From contig CAXIPT010000020.1 of NCBI GenBank assembly GCA_964030475.1, forward strand, positions 233,854 through 297,853: a stretch of 64,000 nucleotides of DNA, given 5' to 3'. Position numbers and translations under genes: made by a program. The DNA is from Tethya wilhelma (Eukaryota; Porifera; Demospongiae; Tethyida; Tethyidae). Positions within the stretch are counted from its first letter, which is position 1; every line of letters starts with the position of its first letter. This document shows, in pieces, positions 44,226-55,225 of this stretch. The notes under the pieces were generated by a model. That model was given only the letters and a program-made list of their open reading frames with translations, searched no databases and was not told the origin of the DNA.

Positions 44226-44769
44226 GTATGAAACTTGTGCAGTCACAATACCTAATGAGCTTGTGGTTGCCATCAATGTGCCATAGTGCATTTGGAGAAG
44301 GTACAGCATAAGTCCTCCTGTGTATTCCAGGAATTGAACGGGTAACAACACCAACAGGATCAACTCTCCTAACGGACTCTCTAACTCTGTGCTCTTGGAT
44401 CCTATAACCTAATGAAACAAGATGTCCTCTGATCATTCTGAAGCCACTGCTGGGATGCTGATGTTGTACAGTAGACACCAATGCATCTAAATCTTCGTTG
44501 CTAATGTTTGAGTATTGACTTCTGACAGTAATCCCAAATGTATTCATGGAACGTCTAACAGTACTGATGGAAACTTGTAACAGCTGAGCTGCCAGTCGAA
44601 CAGAGAAACCAATACCTATCAAATACTCAATAGTATCCTGTGAAATCACTATACGAGGTCTTCCCCTTCCACCAGAAAAGAATCTACAAGGTGACAAACC
44701 CAGTGGAAGGCAGTGATCATTTGTAGTTAGCATAGAATTTACATCTTCTAGGCTAGTGTTTGTAATCAT
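44226..44769 (-). pseudogene. Integrase-core (rva_4-like) protein, 5' part
   Basis: An N-terminal stretch of about 30 residues is followed by GGRGRPRIVISQDTIEYLIG, a helix-turn-helix (FSVRLAAQLLQVSISTVRRS), SGFRMIRGHLVSLGYRIQEH and RVRESVRRVDPVGVV, then LWHIDGNHKLIRY. The last carries the first catalytic aspartate (HIDGxHK) of the DDE integrase core. These proteins occur in animal transposons. Copy A of the TGTGA element cuts it right after KLIRY, so the rest of the catalytic core is missing. The N-terminal helices normally found before GGRGRP are encoded in the opposite direction at 44800. Confidence 0.7.
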
Positions 44770-44799
44770 TTGTAGATCAAGACCAAGGTCCTAGGCAAG

Positions 44800-45063
44800 A
44801 TGGACGCCACGATAAATGGCTGTGACATTCTTATGAGACAGCTGCAATCTTTGTTAAGAGATCTAACAAGAGTTTTACAGGATGGTATGCCTGACAAAGA
44901 AACATGTGAAAATTTGTTAATAGCTGCCGAGAGACTTCACCACGTGATGTCAGTGTTAGTGCAAGTTGTTCCCGTTATAGATAATTGCTTGCCTATAATG
45001 CAATCTGTCATCGCCTACCACTGCACACGTACACTGCCAGTGCTAGCTGCTAACTCGAAATAA
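44800..45063 (+). CDS. N-terminal helical segment of an integrase-type protein, inverted
   Basis: Open for 87 codons: MDATINGCDILMRQLQSLLR, then DLTRVLQDG and LHHVMSVLVQVVPVIDNCLP. It looks like the helical N-terminus usually found ahead of the GGRGRPR segment of rva_4-type integrases, but here it points away from it. A diverged copy is split and inverted at 37762/37763. No start context or intron is certain. Confidence 0.4.
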   Translation: MDATINGCDILMRQLQSLLRDLTRVLQDGMPDKETCENLLIAAERLHHVMSVLVQVVPVIDNCLPIMQSVIAYHCTRTLPVLAANSK

Positions 45064-46101
45064 AGCACACTCTCACGTGGTGCACAGTCAGCATAAGTTC
45101 TTTTTGAGGATTAGTTCAGGACTTTTGTCGATTTTATCACAAGGCAAAATTCGAATGAAAGTGGAGAAACTAGCCAGGGAATTCGTCAACGATTGGAAGA
45201 ATGTTTCACCACCTTGCAGCAAATTGCGGACAACTTGTCCATTCCTCTAAATACACAACAAACTACGACTGCCATCGCTATGTCTGTCAATGTGCCATCG
45301 TCATTGTCTCAATCCAATACTACCTCTTCCTTATCAACTCCATCAAGCTCTCTTCAGCCATTCAATCCACATCCTGGCCCCTCTGCCTCAACTGCAAGCA
45401 CATCATCTATAGGCCCAAGACGTGGACCAGGTCAGTCACGGTATTTACTATTAAAGGCGACTGAGGTTGATTGCCGGCAATTGATTAAGTTTTAGCTATT
45501 TTTTATTGTTTTGGACCTCCCTGGCCCTCTGGACCCATTTGCCAAGATTTAGTTTGAACTTTCAAACTGACACATACTCTCACATTATGCATATGGTGGG
45601 CGAACCTAAGGGTCAACCAACATTGGCCAGACAGTCTGAACCGTTTACTGAATGTAGTTTGGTTCAAGCCTTCCTCACGTTGACTTGAGACGTGAATTCC
45701 ATGTTGCTCCAGTAGCCAAGTGACTCTTGGTCAGTGCACTGCATATTAGCATGTACAGATTTTCAGGGTGGCCTGCTAAGTAATCTGACTACTCTGGCTA
45801 ATCATTGCTGCTGAGCATAGCACACCTGATTAAAAACATGTGATTTGTTCTGCTTGCATGCTTCATATTGAGATGCACAACAATATAATGTACTTAACCT
45901 TTTTGGGCACTTAATTGTTGTCAGTAGTCCACTAAACTTCGAAATTTGTCAGACTGAGTGTTAAAATTTAATAATGTTGCCCTCATATTTAAAATGTGCC
46001 TCTTTAAGTTTTTAAGAAGGGGCACATTCAAGTACAATTTGAAATATGGAGCTGCTATATAGCTAGTTAGTGTGCCAATGCTTGTGCATGGTTGGTGTGC
46101 T
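45016..46101. repeat. Inverted, diverged copy of 36608-37762
   Basis: The block contains the Ser/Thr/Pro-rich frame at 45187-45480 (LEECFTTLQQIADNLSIPLN) and non-coding sequence to 46101. Identity to the partner is clearly below that of the contig overlaps. Confidence 0.75.
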
Positions 46102-46809
46102 GGCAAGTCATGTACATGATTGCTATTTGTTTACATAGCTGCACTATTAAATTACTTTTATATTAAATATAGTAAACCACATGACAGTTAAACTACATGT
46201 AAGGTCATGATATATAGCTACAAGCCTTAAGAGTGTGGCTAGCTTAGCTCCCATGCATGCTCCTTACTTGTGTATGAAGTATACTAATGTTTGCTGCTAG
46301 ATGAATGCAAGCACAGGTATCTGCACACTTAGTCTAATAACTGAGCAGTGAAAGGTAACCATGCTGCATTGCATGCATACAATTCTCCTAATTGCAATTT
46401 GGCCAGCTCAGCGATTTACCTAGCTGTGTTCCGTGTACAACGACAGAGAAGCAGACTCCTAGAAGCGAAAGCTCTTCCCTTGCTACTCTTCTTTTGTACA
46501 AGATTGGCTGTTCTATCACACTTCTTTGTCGGATACGGATGTCACTGGTAAGCCTTGTCAGTGATCTCAAAAACGGTTAGCCATACTTGTAGCGCCTATG
46601 ATTCTATCCTATGCTAGCACTATCTAAGCTATAGCACGCTTTTCATATAGCTTGCATTCTCCACAGTCCAGAGAAAAGGCATCTTTTAGTTCCAGGTCAT
46701 ATCACTTCCGGTGACCCTCCGTGACACACGGACACACGGACAGACAAAACTTTGCTTATCATAATTTTATTATAGGGCATGCAGGTCATCAGTTCATAGG
46801 ATATATATA
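46102..46809. other. No gene seen
   Basis: The stretch 46425-46750 is shared, diverged, with 27660-27730 (GTGTACAACGA, GACAGACAAA). Confidence 0.4.
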
Positions 46810-47704
46810 TGTGACCTGTCAAGGGAAAACCTGCCGGTTAGGAAAATCTGCGAATTTTGAGTTAGCTATTCCACGTATATCTAGGCCTTCCTGGGAAGCG
46901 CATATCAAAATTTGGTAAGCATAGCTTTAGTAGTTTTCCAGATATTGCTCTTGCAAGCAGCCCTGCCTCCACTCGTGGCTTCCTGGTAAAACAGTTGTGA
47001 ACCTGTTGCTATGTAAACTATGGGCGGTCCGTATACTCTCCGTATCTTAATTAGATCATGTACAGTACATGCTGAATATTACCACAGCCAGCCACGTGGG
47101 GACTAAAAATCATTTAGTGAGAAGCGAGTAGCTAGGAAAGAAGACCCAGAAGAGAGCTAATGGACTGAAGGAGGTAAGCGCTTCCTAGTAGAGAGATAGA
47201 TTCTAGGTACAGTAAGTTCTAAGAACTAAGATAAGCCTCAAAATAACCTGTACACGATCGGAGAGGCATTACCTACAAGTAGAAATCTACTGTATGAAAG
47301 CGCTTGGCTTAGACAAGCATGTACAAAGCTTTAGCTTACCTTTCTGTCTATGTGCTGTAGCAAAATTTTGAGATTAGTCAGCTTATAAGTTAGAGAGAAC
47401 ATCGAATAATAAATCATTTTTAGAGGCAGCTGCCTTGCTCATAAATATTCGCTACGGTTTGTTGCACAGCATAGCAACTGTTCTCTGTGTTAGCAACTAA
47501 GTAAAAATGAACGAGCTACTGGCTATATCTCTGCAACAGAAGCAGCTCCACCCCTCGAATTTTGCATGGAGCATGCTGAGATATAGCGCAGTGCATCCGT
47601 GCAAGAAAAAAAAATTCGCGCAAAAATGCGAATTAAACTAAAACCGCATTTTACTCCAAATATAATAATTTCCTAACCGGCAGGTTTTCCCTTGACAGGT
47701 CACA
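46810..47704. mobile_element. TGTGA-type TIR element, copy B (895 bp)
   Basis: TA flanks at 46808 and 47705. Both ends carry the same perfect 36-bp TIR: TGTGACCTGTCAAGGGAAAA, then CCTGCCGGTTAGGAAA. The interior matches copy A in reverse at about 95%, while the TIR shares only part with copy A. Confidence 0.85.
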
Positions 47705-47944
47705 TATGATAGGCTGATAAAGTATCCAATCATAATGGGCTGAAAGAGTATCCTGCAAGTTATACTGGCCACGCTGGCTGCAGGATACTTTCAGCCAATT
47801 GTATGACTTTCTTATAATTATACTGTTACCTAGGCTGACCACTGCTTTGTAATTACTCTAATTGCTTTTATAAAGACTAGAGTAGTTTACCACTCCGGTA
47901 AGACTTTGCTGTCTCTTAATATAGGTAACAGTATATATAAATAT

Positions 47945-48845
47945 ATGTATGCTATTAATTGTTTTCCAGGTTATTTACAGCCAAATGTATTCAAAGAACA
48001 TAGAAATGTGTTCAGAAATCCAACTAGGCATTCTCGTATTCCTCTGCATCCGTATGGACAGTGAATTAGGGCTGGCCAGTTACGCTCCTTCAGTTAGTGT
48101 AACATCAACTGTTTTATTTATTTACATCTTTTCCTTCCATCAGAGTATCATCTGCTCCTTCAGTTAGTGTAATATCAACTGTTTTATTTATTTACATCTT
48201 TTCCTTCCATCAGAGTATCATCCGCTCCTTCAGTTAGTGTAATATCAACTGTTTTATTTATTTACATCTTTTCCTTCCATCAGAGTATCATCTGCTCCTT
48301 CAGTTAGTGTAATATCTTTTCCTTCCATCAGAGTATCATCCGCTCCTTCAGTTAGTGTAACATCAACATCTTTTCCTTCCATCAGAGTATCATGTGCTCC
48401 TTCAGTTGGTGTAACATCAACATCTCCTCTTCCTCCCATCAGAGTATTATCTGCTCCTTCAGTCAATGTATCAGTAATGACATCTAGATCTCATGTTCCT
48501 TCGAATTCTGTGAAATGTTCAACATCATCTGGTACTGTTTTTGTACGTCAGCCACAATTGTCAGTCCAGCACCTCCGATCTCTTTTGTTCGTTCAAATTC
48601 TGAATCACCAGTACCATTGATCCAAATGCCATGTGCTTCTTTAAATACTGGATCCACTTCATGTGATCCAATTCTAATTTCTGATGATTCTAATTCAAGA
48701 GATGAGATACCTATATCAAAACCTAAGCCTGACTCATTGATACTAGAATTATTTCCCCAAGTTGATGCTGAACAACATCATCTTCTACGAAGTTTGTATG
48801 ATAGTGATGAAGAAGTACGTGGTGGAGGTTATTTTAGAAGGGATA
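47945..48845. repeat. Inverted copy of 32629-33526
   Basis: Nearly identical to the start of the contig at 32629. It covers the tandem repeat and the acidic region upstream of the HECT-type exons. Confidence 0.85.
48085..48470 (+). repeat. Tandem repeat encoding Ser/Pro-rich units
   Basis: Units of about 48-54 bp (GCTCCTTCAGTTAGTGTAA, then TCTTTTCCTTCCATCAGAGT) read SFPSIRVSSAPSVSV in one frame. The first three units have 22 additional bases (AACTGTTTTATTTATTTACA) that break the frame. TTCCATCAG resembles a splice acceptor in every unit. Confidence 0.7.
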
Positions 48846-50499
48846 CCTGCAAGGTCTCTTTTATTACAATTGAAGAATAAAACAATGGTTTTGCCATCAA
48901 AGATTGTCACAGTTCAGTCTGGCCACATCGTAAGAGATGGATTACGTCAACTGTACAAAGGTGATTTTAGCCTTGCTGCCCCAATTGAAATCGAGATTGA
49001 AGGTTTCCCAGCGATAGACTTGGGTGGACCAAGGAGGCAGTTTTTTAACGAGTTCTTAAGGGAAATGCCAAGAGAATTAAGATTAATTGAGGACTCTCAA
49101 GACAGCAAACTACACTTTTAAACATGCAACACTGATGCCACCATTGGTGGTCATTATGCAAGGTTTGCCAAAGTAATTCTGCACAGTATCCTGCAAGAGG
49201 GTCCTGGGTATCCTCACTTTTCTAAAGCGTTTTATTACATCAATGGTGGTGTAGATAAAGTTATGGAGCACATGCATATCTCTTCAAGAGTTACCAATTG
49301 GCGTGAAGCATGTTGTTGATCAGGTTAGTGTAATAATATTAGTTCAATGAATAATCATCGCTCTTATTGCAATAACTGTACCATACATAGCACAAAATTT
49401 TGGCTGATTTTAATATTGGCGGATTGCATGGCGGTTTTGGTAAGGAGTGCCAATATTAAATCGGCCATGCAATTAAACAGTCAGTTTTTTGTGCAGCATG
49501 TAATCATGGAATTTTTGACAATCTGCCAAATTTTATTTTACCAATCTTGTTTTGTGCTTACTGCTGTACTTATGCGTGGATGCATAATACGATAGATTCT
49601 TTCAAGTGAGACGGATGAGGCCCTTGCAGAACTACATGAGACTGAATTCTATCAATCAGTGGCACTCTAAGCTGGAATCACCAACTGTTTGATGGTGAGT
49701 CAATATGCACATGCATCTTGGACTGGAGTCAATGTAGTTTGGAAATGCTTCAGGAAGTCAAAATACTTGTTTGATAATGAGATTCATGATGCATGCTAGT
49801 CCAATAATAATTTTTTTCTTGTGTATACTACTAACCAATGCAATGCATGCTACAGTGAGGCTCACTCCAATAGTAATTGCGTATATATATGCCATGCTAT
49901 TCATTCATAATCACTGCATGATTTTACAGATAAATACCAAGGATATAACAATACAACAGATTGTGTTGAATCAAGTTATTTATGCAAGAAAGGCAGCAAT
50001 TGATCAATTTGCAGATGGGCTCTGTGAACTTCAATTCATTGAATTACTTCAAACATTTCCAACTATTTTTGAACCACTATTTGTTCAGTCATCTAATAAT
50101 TATGGCAACTGTGCCAAACCCTACCATTTTAAAACAAATGGTTGCATGTGTTTCCCGAAAACACAGACGCAAAATACTCAACCATGTTCAATGAGTATTT
50201 AAGTTGCTTGATAGCCAAGGTAATAAAGTTATAATAATTGTTATTGTGAATTGAGTTGTTGCCTATTTTTGGTATATATAGGTTGTGAACAGTTTCTTCT
50301 TTTCACAACTGAATCAAAAGTCGTTCCTCCTTTGGGATTTTCTGAGAGCAACATTTCTGTTGTCTTTGAGTCTAGCGTGAGAGCAATTTCAGCCAGTACC
50401 TGTTTTCAGCAGCTCGTATTGCCAGTGGTGGACAATTTGGAAGCTCTTACAGTTTCCCTCAATGCTGCCATGAGTGGATTAGATTTCAACACAATTTAG
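48515..50499 (+). pseudogene. HECT-type E3 ubiquitin ligase gene (G2E3-like), decayed
   Basis: The 5' part is acidic and Ser/Pro-rich (SCDPILISDDSNSRDEIPIS, SLYDSDEEVRGGG). The HECT domain follows: SGHIVRDGLRQLYKGDFSLA and GPRRQFFNEFLREM at 48900-49080, ATIGGHYARFAKVILHSILQ at 49130-49200, SLQELPIGVKHVVDQ before a GTTAGT donor at 49324, SETDEALAELHETEFYQ at about 49612-49665, TIQQIVLNQVIYARKAAIDQ at 49945-50005, and a C-lobe with GFSESNISVVFE and SASTCFQQLVLP at 50330-50425. The cysteine in STCFQQL is at the position of the catalytic thioester cysteine. In-frame stops at about 49120 and 49671 and frameshifts near 49280 and 50210 argue against a working enzyme. Confidence 0.75.
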
Positions 50500-51690
50500 T
50501 AAATTATCGTCTGAGGACACTGTCATTAATAAGTATTAATATTTGAGATTGATTGTGACTATATCTTAGATAAACTGTATAAATAGCTGGCTCATACTAA
50601 TACATACTATGGGTAGCTATACAGAAAATGTAATGTTTCTGTAGTTAATCACTCAACGACCATTTCCCATCATTGCGTGAGTTGACGTTGATCCGCGATT
50701 GCAATATAATTTTGCATTTGAATTTGCACGGAACTTTTGGCGACTACACGCACGTATACGTATACGTACACATACGTGCACGTGCGTAAAAAATGTAATG
50801 TACTTGTGTCTAATTAACACCCACCACATGTAAGTGTAAACAAATGCTGCTTTTGCACGGCTTTCAACAAACTGGAGAGAGCGTTCTGAATATAGATACC
50901 AAAACATTAGCAGCTGCTAGTTTGCAATATATTGACATTTGACTTGGTATGATCTGAATCATTGAACCAGATGGGTTGAGATGGAGTTTATCCCTATTCC
51001 AGTCAATATGAGAGTTCAATAATGAGAATCTTTATGAAACTAAAACTTGCAGTAAAAACTTGAAAAAAAAGTTACACAGGGACACCAACAGTCTTTACTA
51101 AAACACCTAGTTCGAGTCAAATAAAACTTGACAATATTCTTACCAAGGTTATCAGTTCATTCTCTCATTTCAAACCAGCAATAACAGAACGACTACAATC
51201 TGTCCTACGAGCAAAGCTATGGAGAATGGGTAAAAAATATATCCATTGAACTCTAGACAACGTAATGAATGCTTTGCTCACAGCATGAAAGTCAACAACT
51301 TGGAATCCTTTTTTGAAACTCACAAAAGTGAAATCAGCATCATTAAGCAAGCTGAACTATACAGCAAGATTTAGCCAATGAGCGTTCACTTGGATGTGAA
51401 CTTGAAGCTAAACTTCATGAGCAAAAGTCAACTGAGAAACAACTGAAACGGAAAGTGAAAAAGCTTGGGATCAATTCACACGTCACAAATGAAAGAAGTT
51501 AAAAGAAACAAAGGATACTGCCGTGTCAACCTTGAATGATGGAAACCTCGAAATGACAAGTTTGGAATTGAAAACAAAATCAATTTGGTGAGCCAGAATC
51601 AGAAAAGAAAACATCGTAAGAGGCTTAAAGTTTGTTATTTTCAATCTGCATACTGGGTTGGTGAACTTATAATTTAATATACAAGTTGTA
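50500..51690. other. Intergenic; CG-rich palindrome at 50742-50787
   Basis: An alternating CACGTATACGTATACGTACA tract at 50750-50787 is nearly palindromic. Positions 51080-51235 are open on + (SSSQIKLDNILTKVISSFSH) without a recognised domain. Confidence 0.4.
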
Positions 51691-52480
51691 GAGCACTGTA
51701 CTTGCTATCTGATGTTTTACCTCCACTAGCAAACTTCTCAGGTGCATTTCAGCAAAAAGAAATTGATTTCACTGTTGTAAAGCCATTAGTTTTAAATACA
51801 AAAGCTACAATAAGCTCCCTGTTATCAACTCCTGTAGAGCATTTTGCAAGTCTTCCTGGTGTTTTGAGTGAGTTAAGAGAATATGGTCTTTCTTCTCCAA
51901 GTGACAGTGAAGCGGAATCATTCAAACAAATTGTGTATGAGAAACATCTTTATGTACTATCTTGTCATATCACTGACAGATTCCCTGATGTTGAATTGAT
52001 TGAAGGGTTTGGTATTTTGGATCGAGTCAATCTACCTCAAGATTTGACACTACATACAACTTTGGAGGCTTCAGTGTTGATATAGGTTACCATAGTGATC
52101 TATTAGAATACGAAGAACATATTTGCACCATGAGTTGAACTTAGGGCATTCGGTAGTGTTGTTGCAAGAGCTGAAGAGAATGTCTCCCAATCAGATAATG
52201 TCACATATTTTGAAGTTTGAAGAACTAAAAGCAAATTTCCTGATTTGATGAACTGCCAGCCATTGGATTAAGTTTGTTACTTATATCTATGGTGGATTGC
52301 GAGAGGGGGTTCTCTACTTTAACTCGAGTGAAGACAAATATACGTAATTAATTATCAAGTTGAATACTTGATCATCTACCTATTGAGGGGCCAAATCGCG
52401 ATGATTACCCTTATGATCGAGCATGTGACCTGTGGACTTCATGGAGAAATCGAAGAATCCATGTTGATACTTAATAGTGA
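51691..52480 (+). pseudogene. hAT transposase C-terminal half (ZNF862 type)
   Basis: Open for 127 codons: LSDVLPPLANFSGAFQQKEI, FTVVKPLVLNTKATISSLLS, HITDRFPDVELIEGFGILDR. After several frame breaks comes VDCERGFSTLTRVKTNIRN at about 52285-52345, the hAT dimerisation motif, then DYPYDRACDLWTSWRNRR near 52400-52455. The order matches the C-terminal half of ZNF862-like hAT proteins. At least three frameshifts or stops, so dead. The N-terminal half is not found upstream. Confidence 0.75.
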
Positions 52481-52989
52481 CTTTAGTTTAATTTTGTTTT
52501 TCATTAATTAAACTGATTTTATTGTTTTACTAAATATTATGTAAACTATATTATATTAATTTATGGTAATAATTATAATAATTATTGTAAGAGCCTTTAA
52601 AAATTTCTGGGGAGATCATCATAACTATCTGGACATTAGTGGGAAAACGATTAACTTTTGAATTATAAACATTTAACATTTCTGCAGAAAACCAGACTTG
52701 CAGAGAAATCAGCTTCTTTTGTGAGAAGAAGGCTTGAGGAGAGACTGGAAAATATTAACCGTTTACAGCCCGTAATTACAGGACGTGAGCACGTGTTGAA
52801 ATACTGAATTAAAAATTAAATTTTAGTACTGTATATGATTGACACTTATTTTGTAGCTCTAGCATAATATTTGTTTCAAATAAAGACAAACTATTGTGTT
52901 ACACTACCTATCTATTACCTGCATGACTGCTTATACTAGCGTGGCCCTAGCTGATCTTGGAAAATTTAGTGCAAAAGTTGGAGGGTTCG
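52481..52989. other. No gene seen
   Basis: AT-rich. A short open stretch near 52690-52760 (RLAEKSASFVRRRLEERLEN) might be an exon, but it has no other support. Confidence 0.35.
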
Positions 52990-53412
52990 AAGTTCAATAG
53001 AATTCCGAGCGTCTTTGGCTTTCTTTCTCCTTGGCTTTGAGCAGCTTCCAAACTAAACTCATAAATACATAGACTAACTATCCCTCTACTACCACAAGTA
53101 GCGCTAAGCTTCTAATCCTAGAGACTATGGAGAAAACGAGCCAAGAAAACTTATCGTTGCGATCGCCACGATTGTGACCTCTCGTGGTTCATGACCTCGT
53201 AACGCCACACCTACTTATGGGTTCCAACTCAAACTTGGTATTTTACTAGAGCAGTACATTACCTAAATGCACACCAAGTTTAAAGTTCACTGCTATTGCA
53301 CATTGCCCGGAGGCGTGCGCTAAAGGTGCAATGACGAGTATACTCGTCATCCGTATTTCGCGTGCATGCAATAAAGGACGAGTATACTCGTCATCCGGCT
53401 GTAAAGGGTTAA
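52990..53412. mobile_element. Partial TTAA-type repeat with GACGAGTATACTCGTC palindromes
   Basis: Shares blocks with 2770-3400 and 4855-5529 (GAGAAAACGAG, GATCGCCACGATTGTGACC). It ends TGTAAAGGGTTAA. GACGAGTATACTCGTCATCC, a perfect palindrome plus four bases, occurs twice (53333 and 53377). The left end is not clear. Confidence 0.55.
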
Positions 53413-53767
53413 AGATTAAATTTTTGAAAGTTCTTTTCTATACTCTACTATTATGTAGCTACTTACAGAGGTTTCAAGTTTCTCCAGCCTCTTTATAGTG
53501 TGTATAAATACTTAATCTGGATGTACAAAGACCATTGAGGAAGTTGAAAGAGACACTACTCACTTTTTCTAAATCTACTAAGCTTATTTCCTTCTTGGAG
53601 GTAGATACACTAGCTGTACAATGACACCCCAATCATCACATGGGAATTAATGCTAATAATGTTGTGTGAGATCGTAAAAATTAGAGTACCCCTCCAAATA
53701 GTCACCATTCGGTGCCTCAAACACGCCTAACCTTATATGTTTATATTTCGATCATAAGTTATAGTTA
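53413..53767. other. No gene seen
   Basis: Intergenic, no recognisable element. Confidence 0.4.
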
Positions 53768-53855
53768 TTACACCCTTCCCTGGGCTGTATGGAGTATGTA
53801 TAATGCACAAGGGCATTATTCCAGACAGCCCAGCGAAGGGTGTAATAACTGTTTT
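53768..53855. mobile_element. Short fold-back element
   Basis: AGTTATTACACCCTTCCCTG and the inverted AGCGAAGGGTGTAATAACT enclose GGGCTGT/ACAGCCC arms. About 88 bp in total. Confidence 0.85.
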
Positions 53856-54037
53856 GTAGCCCAACATGGTAGATAATCACCTAGCAACGATATTGCGTCA
53901 TAGTGGAATCATGGCAGCAACCAATCAGAAGCACGTAAATTAAGCTTGCCTGCAATTTTTCTAGCATGCTAGCTGCAGTCAGCTGTTCAGATCAGTCAGT
54001 CAGTGAAGCTCTATACTCGAAGCAACTATAACGCTTA

Positions 54038-54110
54038 TGGCTAACAAAGAAAACAAGTGCAAAAGGAGTGTTCGTGACCCCGATAAGAATGATTTCATTG
54101 AACCTGCCAG

Positions 54111-54153
<43 letters not shown>

Positions 54154-55225
54154 NGAGCAAATGTCAGTCAGTAATAGAGAGTGGGCCTGTGGTACCAAAC
54201 ACTGAAAAGAGTACAGCTTGGGCAGTCAGGACGTTTAAATACTGGTGTGCTGAGCGAAATAAAAACCATGAGTCCCAGGAAAAATGCTCTGCTGACCTGC
54301 TAGAGAGTGTTGATCCCAAAAAGCTCAACTACTGGCTCTCACGCTTTGTAGTCGAAGCAAGGCGTAAGGATGGCGAACCTTATCTTGCATGCTCACTATC
54401 TAATCTTCTTTCTGGACTGTTGAGGTATGGCTGTTCTTCGGAATGTTGTGTACATGTCAGACTTTATTTTAGCAAGTTTTCTAAGCCTCTCCATTCCATG
54501 GAGTTTATGTATTTGAAGCCAAAAGTGAGGGTATTTGATGATAAAAGCGAGCCATGGTATATTCCCACGCCGATTGGTAAAAACACACTGAACAGTTTTG
54601 TGAGGACCATGAGTGTTGAGGCTGGAATTGAGGAGAAAAAATCAAATCATTGTCTTAGTGCTACAGGTGCCACTGCTATGTTTGCTGCTCAAGTTCCTGA
54701 GAAAATGATCAAGGAAGTGATAGGGCATTAATCTTTAAAAGCATTGGCTAGCTCTTTGCAAGAGACCAACTGGCGTACAAAAACAGGCACTGTACGTTCT
54801 TTTTGGTGCTCCATCAGCTACTTTTTCGGAAGAAGTGCAGAAAATTCAAGCACCTCAGCCTTTTGTTCACACAAGGGGTATGGCCTACTTCTGCTTACTA
54901 CAAGTGGCTGTTACAAGCCATGAACCACAATGTGAATTTTAGTGATAACCATAATTGGAGTGGTTTTTGTCTGGACAAAGGGTCCGTGCATAAGCTGTTT
55001 TGAGAGGTCAATTTGATTAAATGTACAGAAAATGACCGATGACCGACTGTTATTTCGAGCTCTGTTATAAGATTTCTACTTCTTCATCTGTTACTTTCCC
55101 TGGAAATTTGTTTACATCAATGTTTCATGGGCTTAACAACTGCACCATAAATTTTTCTTCTCAAAATATTAATATTGGTGTTGGTCTAGGTGCTGCAAGT
55201 TAGTCTATGGATGAGTTTGATTAAA
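54038..55225 (+). pseudogene. Crypton-type tyrosine recombinase (DUF3504/KIAA1958-like)
   Basis: ATG at 54038 starts MANKENKCKRSVRDPDKNDF and a lysine run from a roughly 45-base A tract that meets the N at 54154. From 54189: STAWAVRTFKYWCAERN, KLNYWLSRFVVEARRKDGEP, LYFSKFSKPLHS is diverged, then VFDDKSEPWYIPTPIGKNTL and FVRTMSVEAGIEEKKSNHCL. The recombinase core reads NHCLSATGATAMFAAQVPEK and EVIGH, then a TAA stop at 54730. The catalytic arginine expected in HxLRATGAT is serine, and after the stop the usual tyrosine region (SLKALxxYER) reads SLKALASSLQET, without tyrosine. A distal piece near 55122-55205 (FHGLNNCTINFSSQNI) is the usual C-terminal tail. Inactive. Confidence 0.8.
54154..54154. 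other. Contig join after an A run
   Basis: The N follows about 45 consecutive A residues (54109-54153), so the break is probably a homopolymer failure. Sequence on both sides belongs to the same Crypton ORF. Confidence 0.8.

Noticed and set aside
54109..54153. Poly(A) tail of a retrocopy
   Set aside because: The A run is inside the Crypton reading frame (lysine run), with coding sequence on both sides and an assembly join at its end.
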